Source of the DNA: JAEUMW01 sp963734295
GTDB lineage: Bacteria; Pseudomonadota; Gammaproteobacteria; Burkholderiales; JAEUMW01
NCBI GenBank assembly: GCA_963734295.1
Contig: CAVTGS010000011.1
Span: forward strand, 62,001 to 126,000
Length of the DNA: 64,000 bases
Reading direction: 5' to 3'
In this document: one piece after another, positions 1 through 10,365 of the stretch
Layout of the letters: every line of letters starts with the position of its first letter
Numbering within the stretch: the stretch's first letter is position 1
Translations under genes and position numbers: made by a program
The notes under the pieces: model-generated
Seen by the model: only the letters and a program-made list of their open reading frames with translations
What the model was told of the DNA's origin: nothing
The model's database searches: none

Positions 1-559
1 GCGCCCGCCGCGCGCGTCGGGGTTGCGCTCCCAGACCACGGGCGGCGTCGCGCCCGCGACCAGCGCGAGGCGCGCGAGCAGACGCCCGAGCACGCCGTGG
101 CCGACGATGAGATCCGGTTGCCGCGCACCGGCGCCGAACGAGCGCGTGATAGGCGGTGGCGGCCAGCGCCAGCAGAACTGCCTGCTCGCCCAGCTGCTCG
201 CCGACCGGGACCACCTGCGATGCCCGGCACCACGACCCGCGCTGCGGCACCGCCGAACAGTCCGCGCACGTCGCCGAAGCAACGCGCGCCGGGCACGAAG
301 ACGCGGTCGCCGACACGTGCGGCCGGCGCGCGACCCGACCTCGCGCACGCGGCCCACCGACTCGTAGCCCGGCACCAGCGGATAGCCCATGCCGGGGAAC
401 GGCGGCATGCGGCCGGACCAGAGCAGTCGCTCGGTGCCCGTGCTGATGCCGCTCCACTCGATGTCGACCACGACGTCCCCGTCACCCGGACGGCGCCAGG
501 TCGAGCCGGCCGAGCACGAGCTGCTCAGGCTTCTCCAGCACGACGGCAATCGTGTTCAT
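1..559 (-). CDS. bchC: BchC, 3-hydroxyethyl bacteriochlorophyllide a dehydrogenase (partial, frameshifted)
   Basis: This is a zinc-type alcohol dehydrogenase relative that oxidises the C3 hydroxyethyl group to acetyl late in bacteriochlorophyll a synthesis. The start MNTIAVVLEKPEQLVLG, the stretch STGTERLLWSGRMPPFPGMG about 40 residues in, and LIVGHGVLGRLLARLALVAG near the left edge can be read on the minus strand once frames are switched about four times. The 3' end lies outside the window. It follows crtF directly on the same strand (98 bp gap), the crtEF-bchC order known from purple bacteria, so bchXYZ and puf genes may follow beyond position 1. Two PpsR-type operators sit in the gap. The frameshifts look like sequencing indels. 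Confidence 0.82.
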
Positions 560-628
560 CCGTTGTCTCGCGGGCCCTGCGGCTCCGCTGCTCTCTTTGG
601 CAATCGCTGGTTGGGTGCGGAATGGCAG

Positions 629-672
629 TGTCAGTCTACTATGACTGTTTATCATGTCAAGCATAGTTCACA
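629..672 (-). promoter_or_regulatory. Tandem PpsR/CrtJ operators over the bchC promoter
   Basis: Two palindromic sites are visible. The first is TGT-N12-ACT at 629-646, one mismatch from consensus. The second, TGTCAAGCATAGTTCACA at 655-672, is a perfect TGT-N12-ACA. They are 8 bp apart. On the minus strand a TTGACA -35 (655-660) and a TAGACT -10-like box (633-638), 16 bp apart, lie inside the two sites, so a bound repressor would cover both elements. Cooperative CrtJ binding to two sites 8 bp apart at the bchC promoter is described in Rhodobacter capsulatus. The distal site overlaps the last codon of crtF. Confidence 0.75.
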
Positions 673-1850
673 GATGCCCCTACAGCCCGTGCGACCATGA
701 GGCAAACTTGCAACGGCATGCGGGTCGGGACCCGCCGGATGTGCCCGAAACCGGCGCGCTGCAGCAGGGTTTCGAGCTCGTCGGGGGTGCGCGGCCGTCC
801 GCTGCCCATGGCGAGCAGGTAGAAGCCGAAATAGGCGTCACCGATCGGCTCCGCGCCCGGCGTGCCCGACATCGGCTCGGCGAGGAGCAGCGTGCCGTCC
901 GCGGGCAGCGCGCGCCGCACGGCGCGCAACAAGCGCGAGCGCCGCAGCGTCGTCGTGGTCGTGGACCACCCGGACCAGCGAGACGATGTCTGCGCCTGCG
1001 GGCAGCGGATCCGCGAAGAAGTCGCCGCCCGCCACGCGCACGCGGTCCGCGAGCCCGGTCGTCCGCCAGTCGCGCCTCTGCACGCGCCGCCACCGCGGGC
1101 AGATCGAAGAGCATCAGGCGAAGCTGTGGCGCGCGCATCGCGGCGGCCGCGAGAAAGGCTCCTTCCCCGCCCCCGACATCGAGCAGGCAGCGATGCCCGT
1201 CCAGCGGATAGGCGTCGAGCACTTCGCCGGCGACGAGGGGCTGCGACGCGGACATGAGCGCGCGAGTACGCTGCCACCCGTTCGCCGTCGAGCGCGGCCG
1301 GCCGGTCGGCGCGGGCATACGCCCAGTAGCGGGCGAGTTCCGTGTCCGGCCGCTCCCCGCGCAGCAGGGCGACCGGATCCTCGAGATCGGCGTAGAGCAG
1401 CGCGTGGTGCTCGACCATCGCGGCAATGCCGGGATTGCCCAACAGGGCCGCGCCGAGGTCGCCCAGCCCGAAGCGGTCGTCGCCGCGCCGCTCGGCGAGC
1501 CGCAGCGACACCGCGGCGCAGAGCAGCCGCATCGTGGCCTCCTGCGACAGGGACAACCGGACGGACAGGGCCGCGACGGTCTGCGGTCCTTCGGCGAGGA
1601 TGTCGAACAGCCGCAGCCGCACGCAGGCGAGCAGCACCTGGGAATAGACGAAGCCGGCGCACAGGTCGAAGAGCGCGCGGGCGCGGCGGCGCGCGATCGG
1701 CCGCGTCAGGGGAAAGGCCGCGGCCCAGCGCTGGAACGCGGGACTTGCGAGGAGCCGATCGCGCAGGGCACGCCAACGGTCGAGCCAGGTCGATGCGGCC
1801 TGCACACCCGCGGTCCGATGCGCCGCGCCGACGTGAGCGGGTTCGAGCAA
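657..1850 (-). CDS. crtF: CrtF, demethylspheroidene O-methyltransferase (frameshifted)
   Basis: SAM-dependent O-methyltransferase that methylates the 1-hydroxyl of acyclic carotenoids in the spheroidene/spirilloxanthin pathway. The N-terminal dimerisation region (RWAAAFPLTRPIARRRAR, then a winged-helix part QEATMRLLCAAVSL) is followed by the SAM-binding motif LLDVGGGEGAFLAA around residue 215. The C-terminus reads TRMPLQVCLMVARAVG. At least three frame changes (near 1250, 1080 and 950) are needed for one chain of about 397 residues. The upstream-most start is TTG 1850, 5 nt after the crtE stop; GTG 1805 is an alternative. The tight spacing implies a crtE-crtF operon. Confidence 0.83.
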   Translation of the reverse strand: MLEPAHVGAAHRTAGVQAASTWLDRWRALRDRLLASPAFQRWAAAFPLTRPIARRRARALFDLCAGFVYSQVLLACVRLRLFDILAEGPQTVAALSVRLSLSQEATMRLLCAAVSLRLAERRGDDRFGLGDLGAALLGNPGIAAMVEHHALLYADLEDPVALLRGERPDTELARYWAYARADRPAALDGERVAAYSRAHVRVAAPRRRRSARRLSAGRASLPARCRGRGRSLSRGRRDARATASPDALRSARGGGACRGATGGRPGSRTACAWRAATSSRIRCPQAQTSSRWSGWSTTTTTLRRSRLLRAVRRALPADGTLLLAEPMSGTPGAEPIGDAYFGFYLLAMGSGRPRTPDELETLLQRAGFGHIRRVPTRMPLQVCLMVARAVGASVNYA

Positions 1851-1855
1851 GCGCG

Positions 1856-2732
1856 TCAGGCCGCCTGGCGCGCGAGCTGCGGCGGCAGGAGCCCGGCGGC
1901 CTCGAGCAGGATGTGCGCGCGCAACTCACGCGGCGCCGGCGCACGGCGGGATCGACTCGATCGCGCCCGCGACCAGATGCTCGAGACGCTGAATCGCACC
2001 TGCGAGCCCCAGCTCGCCCGCGGCGCTGGGACGCCCGAGAGCGGCGTCGCGCCCGATCGGCTTGCCGAGGTCGTCGGCGTTCGCCGGCCACGTCGCGGAT
2101 GTCGTCGGCCACCTGGTAGGCCTCGCCCAGCCGCTCGCCCAGCGTGCGCCAGGTGTCGGGTCCGCACCGGCCGCGACCGCGCCGGCGACGGTGGCAGCAG
2201 CGAACAGCGCGCCGGTCTTGGCCCGCTGGTACTCGGCGAGCGACACGCGCGGCTCGCACTCCCAGGCCTGCCCCGCCACGATGCCGGCGGGCATGCCGAC
2301 CGCACGCCCGATCACCCGCGAGGAGCGGGCGCCAGGCGGTGCGGCGAGCGCATCGCGCCCTGCGCGAGCGTCTGGAAGGCGCAGCACGATGAGCGCGTCG
2401 CCGGCCAGCACCGCAAGGCGTTCGCCGAACGCCCGGTGCACGGACGGCTTGCCGCGCCGCAGGGGCGCGTCGTCGAAACAGGGCAGGTCGTCGTGGACCA
2501 GCGAAGCGCAGTGCAGGAGCTCGATCGCCGCCGCGGCGCAGTCCGCCAGCGTGGGATCGTCCTCGCCGCAAGCCGCCGCCACGGCGAGACAAAGCCGCGG
2601 CCGAATCCGCGCGCCGCCGGGGAATACGGCATAGCGCACTGCCGCCGCGAGCCGTGGCGGGCACCCGCCCGCCTCTCCTGCCGCCAGTGCTGCCCCCAGA
2701 GCCTGCTCGATTCGCGTCACGGCATCGTCCAT
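1856..2732 (-). CDS. crtE: CrtE, geranylgeranyl diphosphate synthase (frameshifted)
   Basis: Trans-prenyltransferase that supplies GGPP for carotenoids and for the phytyl/geranylgeranyl tail of bacteriochlorophyll. Start MDDAVTRIEQAL at ATG 2732. The first aspartate-rich motif is VHDDLPCFDDAPLRRGKPS near residue 85 and the second is QVADDIRDV near residue 210; both bind Mg-diphosphate. The end is ILLEAAGLLPPQLARQAA. About three frame changes are needed; the restored length (about 290 residues) is normal. It is transcribed divergently from crtD, with two PpsR-type sites between them. Confidence 0.85.
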
Positions 2733-2758
2733 GATGGCTTCCTTGGTCAGAGGTGAAG

Positions 2759-2802
2759 TGTAAGGATTGCTTGTCATGTTTTGATGTCGTGTAATGTAGA
2801 CA
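2759..2802. promoter_or_regulatory. Tandem PpsR/CrtJ operators between crtE and crtD
   Basis: TGT-N12-TCA (2759-2776, one mismatch) and TGTCGTGTAATGTAGACA (2785-2802, perfect TGT-N12-ACA) are separated by exactly 8 bp. This is the same spacing and the same one-perfect, one-imperfect arrangement as at bchC. The pair lies in the only gap between divergent crtE and crtD and could repress both under oxic conditions. Confidence 0.75.
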
Positions 2803-2849
2803 CGCAGGAGTGTTTCAGTCAACGGCTTTTTCAGGAGGGCCATGGACCG

Positions 2850-4404
2850 GTGGACGCTGACCGGGTGGTGGTGATCGGCGCCGGAGTGGCCGGACTGGTG
2901 GCCGCCCTCGAACTGGCGTGCCGAGGCGTGGCGGTCACGGTCGTCGAGCGAGGGGACGCCCCGGGCGGCAAGATGCGCGAGGTCGCGGTCGGCGGCGCCC
3001 GCCTCGACGCCGGCCCGACCGTGTTCACCATGCGCTGGGTGTTCGACGAGCTCTTCGCCGCGGCTGGCGTCCTCGCTCGCCGCGCACCTGCGCGCTGCAG
3101 CCGGTCGAGATCCTCGCCCGCCACGCCTGGAGCGCGCGACGAGCGGCTCGACCTCTTCGCCGACACCGCCCGCTCCGCCGACGCCATCGCGGCGTTCGCC
3201 GGGCTGCGGAGGCGCGCCGCTATCTCGATTTCTGCGCCCGCGCCCGGGCCGTCTACCAGACCCTGGAGGGACCCTTCATCCGCTCGCCGCGGCCGAGTCC
3301 GCTCGGCGCTGGTGCAGCGGTTCGGGCTCGCCGGGCTCGGCGATCTCTGGCGCATCAGCCCCTTCGCCACGCTGTGGCAGCGCGCTCGGCGAGCTACTTC
3401 CACGACCCGCGGCTGCGGCAGCTGTTCGGGCGCTACGCCACCTATTGCGGCTCGTCGCCGTTTCTCGCACCGGCGACCCTGATGCTCGTCGCGCATGTCG
3501 AGCAGGACGGCGTCTGGCTGGTGGAGGGCGGCATGCACCGCGTCGCCGTGGCCTTGGCCGACCTCGCGCCAGCACCACGGCGCGACGCTTGCGCTACGGC
3601 GCCGAGGCGACCGAGATCGTGACGACCCAAGGGCGCGCCAGCGGCGTGCGGCTCGCCACGGGCGAGCGAGCTCGCCGCCGACGCCGTCGTCGTCAATGCC
3701 GACGTGGCGGCGCTCGCGAGCGGCCGCTTCGGAACCGCGGCAACGCCGTGCCGTGGCGGCGGCCCCGCGTTCGGCGCGCTCGCTGTCGGCGGTGACGTGG
3801 TCGCTGCGTCGCCGCGACGGAGGGCTTTCCGCTGCTCACGGCACACCGTGTTCTTCTCCGACGACTATGCCGCCGAGTTCGACGACATCTTCCGGCGCTC
3901 GCGCCTGCCGACATCGCCCACCGTCTACGTCTGCGCGCAGGACCGGCCGACCGGGACGGCGCCTCACCCGCCGGGCCGGAACGCCTGCTGTGCCTCGTCA
4001 ACGCGCCGCCCACCGGCGACACCCACCCTTTCGAACGAGCGGAGATCGAGCAATGCGCGGAGCGGACTTTCGGCGGCTCGAGCGCTGCGGCCTCCATGTG
4101 CAGCGACGCCCCGAGGCGACGGTGGCGACCACGCCGGCGGATTTCGAGCGCCTGTATCCCGGCGACGGGCGGCGCGCTCTACGGCCGGGCGTCGCACGGC
4201 TGGATGGCGTCCTTCAGCCGACCGGGCGCCACGCACCCGGCTTCCGGGCCTGTATCTGGCGGGCGGCAGCGCGCATCCGGGTCCGGGCGTGCCGATGGCG
4301 GCGCTGTCGGGCCGGCTCGCGGCGGCGAGCGGTGCTCGCGGACCTCGCTTCGACGCGCCGGTCGCGCCCGGCGGCTACGCGCTGGTGGTACGTCGACGCC
4401 CTGA
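2850..4404 (+). CDS. crtD: CrtD, 1-hydroxycarotenoid 3,4-desaturase (heavily frameshifted)
   Basis: FAD-dependent phytoene-desaturase-family enzyme that introduces the C3,4 double bond into 1-hydroxy carotenoids. The N-terminal Rossmann motif VVVIGAGVAGLVAALELA and the GGKMREVAVGGARLDAGPTVFT segment are clear. The C-terminal FAD signature GLYLAGGSAHPGPGVPMAALSG lies near 4250-4310, and the tail reads PAAT then GGTSTP with stop at 4404. About ten single-base frame changes are needed; the restored length (about 515 residues) fits the family. GTG 2850 is in frame 11 nt after AGGAGG (2833-2838). ATG 2842 would serve only if an indel lies just after it. Confidence 0.8.
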
Positions 4405-5282
4405 GCGACGACGGCCGGCACGGGCTCACGCTCATCGCCTTCATCGGCAGCGTCTTCTCGCCCTACTACGCCTGGGCGCGCCGCCGCGCCCGGCGGCCGG
4501 GCCGACCCGGCGCACCACTGCGCGCTCAACGTCGCGCTGTATGGCGCGGGCGGGAAGCGCTGGGCGATGACCGAGCGGGGCCGCGCGAGTCTGCGACCGT
4601 CCGCGCATGCGCTGGAGATCGGGCCGAGCGCGCTCTCATGGGACGGCCGAGCGCTCACCGTCCACATCGACGAGATCACCGCCCCGCTGCCCTCGCGCAT
4701 CCGCGGGCACGGTGCGTCTCGACCCGTCCGCCGTGACCCGCGACGTCTTTACGCTCGATGACGGGAAGACTGCACCGCTGGTCACCGATCGCGCCGGTCG
4801 CTCGAGTGGAGGTCGCGCTCGAGCGGCCCGCGCTACGTTGGGCCGGCGCCGGCTACTTCGACTCGAACGAGGGCGACGCGCCGCTCGAGGACGCCTTCCG
4901 CCGCTGGGACTGGTCGCGCGCGCGGCTCTCCGGGGGCGATACGGCCGTGCTCTACGACGTGAACCGGCGCGCGGGCGGCGACTTCGTACTGGCACTCCGG
5001 TTCGGCGCCTCCGGTGGCGTCGAGCGCTTCGAGCCGCCTCCCGGCGTCGCGCTCCCGCCGAGCGGCTGGGGGGTGGGACGCGGCACGCGCACCGATGCCG
5101 GCAGCACGGCCCGGGTCGTGCAGACGCTCGAAGACGCGCCGTTCTACGCGCGCTCGCTGGTCGCTGGAGAGCTCTGCGGCGAGCCGGTCCACGGCGGTGC
5201 ACGAGAGCCTCTCGCTCGACCGCTTCCGCACGCCGTGGGTGCAGGTGCTGCTGCCTTTCGGATGCCGCGCAGGGGCCGTTGA
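4295..5282 (+). CDS. crtC: CrtC, acyclic carotenoid 1,2-hydratase (frameshifted)
   Basis: Adds water across the terminal 1,2 double bond of neurosporene/lycopene. Diagnostic stretches are WWYVDALSDDGRHGLTLIAF, GSVFSPYYAWAR, CALNVALYGAGGKRWAMTERG and GYFDSNEGDAPLEDAFRRWD WSRA, then a C-terminus FRTPWVQVLLPF. It overlaps the end of crtD in another frame. A single extra C near 4380 accounts for the frame break in both genes. The start is uncertain: ATG 4295 is the nearest in-frame ATG before the conserved FDAPVAPGGYA segment, and a start nearer 4330 is possible. About four frame changes. It converges with crtB, 5 bp away. Confidence 0.8.
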
Positions 5283-5287
5283 AGCGG

Positions 5288-6532
5288 CTACGGCGAACTG
5301 CGGTCGGGCGGTGCGGCCTCGCGATCGCGCCGTCTCGCCCGGCGCAGCGAAACCAGCTCCCAGACACCCAGGCCCAGGACCACGCCGATGACGAGCACGA
5401 ACTCCAATCCGGCGAGGAGGCTCGGGTCCATGAGTATTCGGGTCAGGAGCGGCTCGGGGACCGCGCGACGTCCTCGCGCGCGTTCGAGCTCTTCGAAGAG
5501 CTCGATCACCCAGGCGATGCGCTCGCTCAGGTTCCACCAAGCGATCTCGCTCGGCACGAGCCGCCCGCGCTGTCTGGACGGCGTCGCGATGTCGGCGACC
5601 GCCTCGACCAGGAACCTGGTCTCGGTCAGCGCCGGGGCCGGTTCGGCGGACTCCGGCAGCAGCGCCGCGACGATCGCGCCCGCGAGCCGCCACGCCTTCC
5701 GCGACCGCGGCACGACCGCCCGCCGCGACACCGAGTCGAGGCCGTGCCGCTCCACCTGCCGGCCGATCTCGGCGTAGAGCAGGCGCGCCGCCTGCATGCC
5801 CGGCCGGCAGGCAAGCGGCAGTTGCGCGATGCCGGCGGCGGCAGCGCCGATAGAGCGCGTCGGCGGCCCGCAGCAGGCGCTGGATCACCGATCCGAGCGC
5901 GGCGTCGAACACGGGCCGCGCGAGGCAAGCGTCGGGGTCGATGCCCGCCTCCGCGCAGCCACTCGAGCGGCAGGTACAGCCGACCGGCGCGCGCGTCCTC
6001 GCCGACGTCGCGGGCGATGTTCGTGAGCTGCATCGCCACGCCCAGGTCGCAGGCGCGGGCCAGCACCTCCGGCGCCGCGCACGCCCATCAGCAGCGCCAT
6101 CATCGCGCCGACCGTGCCCGCGACCCGCGCCGCGTAGGCGTACAAGCCGGAGAGATCGTCGTAGCGCCGGCCCGCGGCGTCCCACTCGAAGCCCTCGAGC
6201 AGCGCCTCGGGCAGCGCGCGCGGAATGGCGAAGCGCGCGACCACGTCGGCGAGCGCGCGGTCCGACGCGAACGGCAACGGTCGTCCTTCGTAGGCCCGCT
6301 CGAGCCGCTCGCGCAACTGTGCGAGCGCCGCCACGCGATCGCCCTCGAGGTCGACCGCGTCGTCGGCCAGGCGGCAGAAGGCGTAGAGCGCGGACGCCGG
6401 CTCGCGCACGCTGCGCGGCAGCAGGAGCGAGGCGGCGAAGAAACGTGCGCGACCCGCCGCGCAGCAGCGTCGCGGCAGGCGGCCAGGTCGCGATGGTGCT
6501 GTCCGCGTCCGTTCAGACGAGAGCGGCTGCAT
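5288..6532 (-). CDS. crtB: CrtB, phytoene synthase with C-terminal extension (frameshifted)
   Basis: Squalene/phytoene synthase family; condenses two GGPP to phytoene. Seen on the minus strand: FFAASLLLPRSVREPASALYAF, RLADDAVDLEGDRV (first Asp-rich motif, near residue 55), the active-site region DLGVAMQLTNIARDVGEDAR (second Asp-rich motif, near 165) and RLYLPLEWL. Start at ATG 6532 overlaps the crtI end by 20 bp. Three frame changes restore one chain of about 415 residues, longer than the usual 300-350. The extra C-terminal part contains a hydrophobic segment LAGLEFVLVIGVVLGLGVWE and a basic tail, so it could be a membrane anchor or a fused small protein. Confidence 0.83.
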
Positions 6533-8050
6533 CGGGCACCACCGCGTCGAGAATCCGGGCCGAGGACAGCACACCGGGCACGCCGGCGCCCGGATGCGTG
6601 CCGGCGCCGACGAGATACAGCCGCTCGACGTCCTCGCTGCGGTTGTGCGGCCGGAACCACGCGCTCTGCGTGAGCACCGGCTCGAGGCCGAACGCCGCGC
6701 CGCGAAAGGAGAGCAGGCGATCCTGGAAATCCTGCGGCGTCATCAGCCGCGAGGTCACGATCTGCTGTTCCAGATCCGGGCAGCACCGTCTCGGCAAGGC
6801 GGCGCGCGATCGCCCGCCGGTACGGCTCGGCCCGCTGCGCCCAGTCGACGTCGCCGCCCAGATGCGGCACCGGCGACAGCACGTAGAAGGCGTCGCAGCC
6901 CGGCGGCGCGAGCGACGGATCGGTCGCGGTCGGCCGGTGCAGATAGAGGCTGAAGTCGGGCGCCAGCACCTTGCGCTCGAAGATGTCCGCGAGCAGCTCG
7001 CGATAGCGCGGCCCGAGCAGGATCGTGTGGTGCGGAACGTCCGGATATTGGCGACGCGTGCCGAAGTACCAGACGAAGAGGCTCATCGAGTAGCGCGCGC
7101 GGTCGATGCGCCGGTCGGTCCAGCGCCGGCGCACTTCCGGCGGCAGCAGGTAGCGATAGGTCCACGCCGAGTCGGCGTTCGACACGACCACATCCGCCGC
7201 GATCTCTTCGCCCGAGGCGAGCCGCACGCCGGTCGCCCGTTTCGTCCTTTCACGGTGATCGCCCGCACCTCTTCCCGATAGCGAACGACATTGCCCTGCC
7301 CCTCGATCAGCCCGACCAGTCCGCGCACCAGGCTGCCCGTGCCGCCCATCGCGAAATGCACGCCCCAGCGGCGCTCGAGGAACGCGATCAGACCGTAGAT
7401 CGAGGTCACGTTGAAGGGGTTGCCGCCGACGAACAGCGGATGGAAGCTCAGGACGAAGCGCAGGCGCTCGTCCTTCACGTGCTTCGAGACGAGGCCGTAG
7501 ATGCTGCGGTAGCTCTCGAGCCGCACCATGTCCGGCAGCGACCCGCGCCATGTCCTTCCACGAGCTGAACGGGACGTGTCCGAGCTGCTCGAAGCCGAGC
7601 TTGTAGATCGCCTCGGCGGACCGCATGAAGCGTTCGTAGCCCGCAACATCGGACGGCGACAAACGCGCGACCTCGGCGCGCATCGCCGCGGGGTCGCCGC
7701 ACGCAGTCGAAGGTCTCGCCGTCGTGGAAGCGGATGCGGTAGAAGGGCGACATCGGCCGCAGCTCGACGTCGTCGGCGAAGCGGCGCCCCGCCAGCTGCC
7801 ACAGCTCCTCGAAGAGGAACGGCGCCGTGATGATGGTGGGTCCGGCGTCGAACGTGAAGCCGTCCTGGCGAAAGACGTACGCCCGGCCGCCCGGCGCATC
7901 CAGCTTCTCCAGCACCGTCACCCGGTAGCCGCGCGCACCCAGCCGCACCGCCGCGGCGAGCCCGCCGAAGCCGCTGCCGATCACGACCGCATGCGGCACG
8001 CGACGATCGGTAAGCTTGGCGGGTGGCGAGGGCGCGGTCGCGGTCAGCAT
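6513..8050 (-). CDS. crtI: CrtI, phytoene desaturase (frameshifted)
   Basis: FAD-dependent desaturase that converts phytoene to neurosporene or lycopene. Start MLTATAPSPPAKLTDRR at ATG 8050. The dinucleotide-binding motif HAVVIGSGFGGLAAAVRLGA is followed by LDAPGGRAYVFRQDGFTFDA, GPTIITAPFLFEELW, and the C-terminal VGAGTHPGAGVPGVLSSARI that binds FAD. The end is DAVVPDAAALV at 6513. Four or five frame changes are required; the restored length (about 512 residues) is normal. It is the first gene of a crtI-crtB operon, with a perfect PpsR-type site 13 bp upstream of the ATG. Confidence 0.87.
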
Positions 8051-8062
8051 GGCGTTACGGAG

Positions 8063-8080
8063 TGTAACAGCGGCTTGACA
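8063..8080 (-). promoter_or_regulatory. Single PpsR/CrtJ operator upstream of crtI
   Basis: TGTAACAGCGGCTTGACA is a perfect TGT-N12-ACA site placed 13 bp before the crtI start codon. No second site lies 8 bp to either side. The position would let a repressor block the start region of the crtI-crtB transcript. Confidence 0.65.
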
Positions 8081-8256
8081 CTCTGAGCTACCCGGCCCTG
8101 CCTACAGAGGAGGAAGCCAAGCTCGCTCATCACTGGTGGAAGAATAACGAAGAACATGGAATGCGCACCGAGCGCGCGGACTGCATCGGACTTCGCACAA
8201 GAATTCCGTGCTCGATCGATGTGAAGCCACAGCCTGACTCAACGGGTGCGAACGAC

Positions 8257-10365
8257 TCAGCGCCCGGCGCCAGCGCACCCTCCACGTAGATCGTCCAGGA
8301 ACTCCGATGCTGGCTCGGTAGCGGTCACCAGCAGATGGTCCCGCGCCCGCGTGCAGGCGACGTAGAGCAGTGCCGCTCGGTGTTGTAGACCTCTTCGAGA
8401 TCGACTGTCGTCGGTCACGGCCTCGATGCGCGCCTGCAGCGGGATGACCTCGTCGTCGCACGCCATCACCGCGACGGCCCGGAACTCCAGGCCCTTGGCG
8501 AGATGCATCGTGCTGATGCGACGCATGACCGCTGGCTCGTCTCGACGTTCTCATCGAGCACCTTGAACGGCATGCCTGCGCCTGGTGACTGCCGCGCGGC
8601 TCGCTCCAGCTCGGCGTCGCGAGCGCACGAAGACGCCGATCTCGTGCGGCGCAACGCCCTCCTTGCACGCGCTCGCTGAGCCAGGCGGCGACGGCATCGA
8701 TCTCCTCTTCCGCGCGTGCCGAAGACCTGGATCGCCGGCGCCGGGCCGTTGAAGACCGAGACGGTGCCTCGCCGCTCCTCCGCGTTGCCATCGACGTCGG
8801 ACACTTCCGGGCGCAAGCAGCCGGTCGGCCTGCATTCGGATCTGATGCGACGTGCGGTAGTTGATGTGCAGCGTTCGGGCGCGGCCGCGGATGTCGACGC
8901 CGAGCGACTTCCACGAGAACGGCTGCTGAAAGATCCGCTGCCCGAGGTCGCCGGCGAAGAAGAGACCGTTGGGCCGATCTGCGCCCGAGCGCCGCAAGGA
9001 ACCGAAGTTGCGGCGGACTCAGGTCCTGCGATTCGTCGACTACCACGAACTCGAAGGGCGGCTGTTTGCGACTCGCCAACTCGGCGGCCAGTCGGCTGAA
9101 CATCGTTGCGCGCGTGACGATGGCCATCTGCTCGCAGGCGGGCGCGCACCGCTTCGAAGATCGCCCAAAGCGCAGCGCGTTGCGCCTCCGGCAACCGGAT
9201 CTTCCTGCCCAGACGCTTGACGTCGCGATACGCCTCCCAGCTGTCCAGCTGCCAGGCATCGACCAGTTCATCCCATTCGGTACGCAGAAAGGCCAGGCTG
9301 AACTTCTGACTGGGCACCTCGTCGGCTGCGGCGGCCAGCAAGCCTCGGATCTCATCGCGCGAGGCAATGTGCGGGCGACCGAAGTGCCGCTCGTAGAGCC
9401 GCTCGCCGATGGCGTCTATCGCGTGCACTTCCAGTCGCTCCGCCAAGCGCGGCTCGTTGCTGATCAGGCGACGGAGCTTCGTTCGCAGCGCGTTCGCCAG
9501 CGTGTCGGAGAACGTCGTGAGCAGCACGCGGCATCCGGGTTCTTGCGCGCGAGCAAGACGGCGCGGTGCAGCGCGACGATCGTCTTGCCCGTGCCGGCCG
9601 AGCCGGAGACCCGCGCCGGCCCGCTGTAGTCGCGCTCCACCCATTGGCGCTGCGCCGGATGCAGGAAGATCGTCCACTTGTCCCACGGGTACTCGAGCGC
9701 CCGCTCGAGCTCCTCCACGTCGCTCATCACGCGGAAGCGGCGCTGCGCATCCGGGTGCGCGAACGGATCGACGCCGGGCAGCCGGCGCGGGACGCGCGAC
9801 CTGCGGCTGTCCGCCGGTCGCCAGTTCGAGCAACGCTTCGGCCGCCTCGCTCGGCAGATGGTCGGCCAGCTCCAGCAGCGTGTCTTCGTTGGCCTGCGCG
9901 CACGTCGGCGAGCCATTCCGGCGGCACGCCGTAGCTCAGCAACTCGTCGTCGGAGCGCTGCGGCGAACAGCAGGCGGCTTGGGTCGGGCGGCTTGCGCGA
10001 CCTCGCACGTACCTGGGAACCGCAATCTCTTCGACGCGCTCGCGAATCTCGACCAGCTGCGCGGCGCCCGTCTTCGGATGCGTTTCCAGCTTGCGCCGCT
10101 CGGCCCAGTCGTAGGCCTTGTCGTGGTGATCGACGTAGCAGAGCAGCAGGCTCCCGGGCGTCTTGTGGACGATCAGCCGGATGTCGCTGCTGACGCGCAC
10201 CGACCAGAAGTTCTTGTCCCTGGCCTTGTCGAGCTTGTGAAAGCTCATGCCCGGGTTGGCCGGGTTCAGCTGGAGGTCGAAGGCGGTCGTCTTGACGGCC
10301 TTCTGCTCGTCGCCGGTCAGGCGGGCGAGGCTGTCGGTGAAGGTGTCGGCGATGCGGAAGTTCAT
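8257..10365 (-). CDS. UvrD/Rep-type helicase with RelE-like N-terminal domain (frameshifted)
   Basis: Predicted superfamily 1 DNA helicase of about 700 residues. Residues 1-110 (start MNFRIADTFTDSLARLTGDE; then FWSVRVSSDIRLIVHKT and LLCYVDHHDKAYDWAERRK) look like a RelE/YafQ-type fold. The helicase core follows: Walker A GSAGTGKTIVALHRA near 250, motif II FEFVVVDESQDLSPPQLR near 440, INYRTSHQIR near 490, LAKGLEFRAVAVMA near 620 and YVACTRARDHLLV near 670. About six frame changes are needed. ATG 10365 directly abuts the stop of the preceding gene, so it is the last gene of a defence-type operon that starts with the type III restriction subunit. Whether the RelE-like part cuts RNA is unknown. 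Confidence 0.75.

Noticed and set aside
657..8050. Reading the carotenoid genes as true pseudogenes
   Set aside because: Motifs, order and operators are all kept, and the same kind of breaks hit the neighbouring defence genes, so indel error is simpler.
8081..8256. Small gene or att site at the left edge of the defence block
   Set aside because: No frame with a ribosome site and no repeat shared with the right edge near 19230 could be seen.
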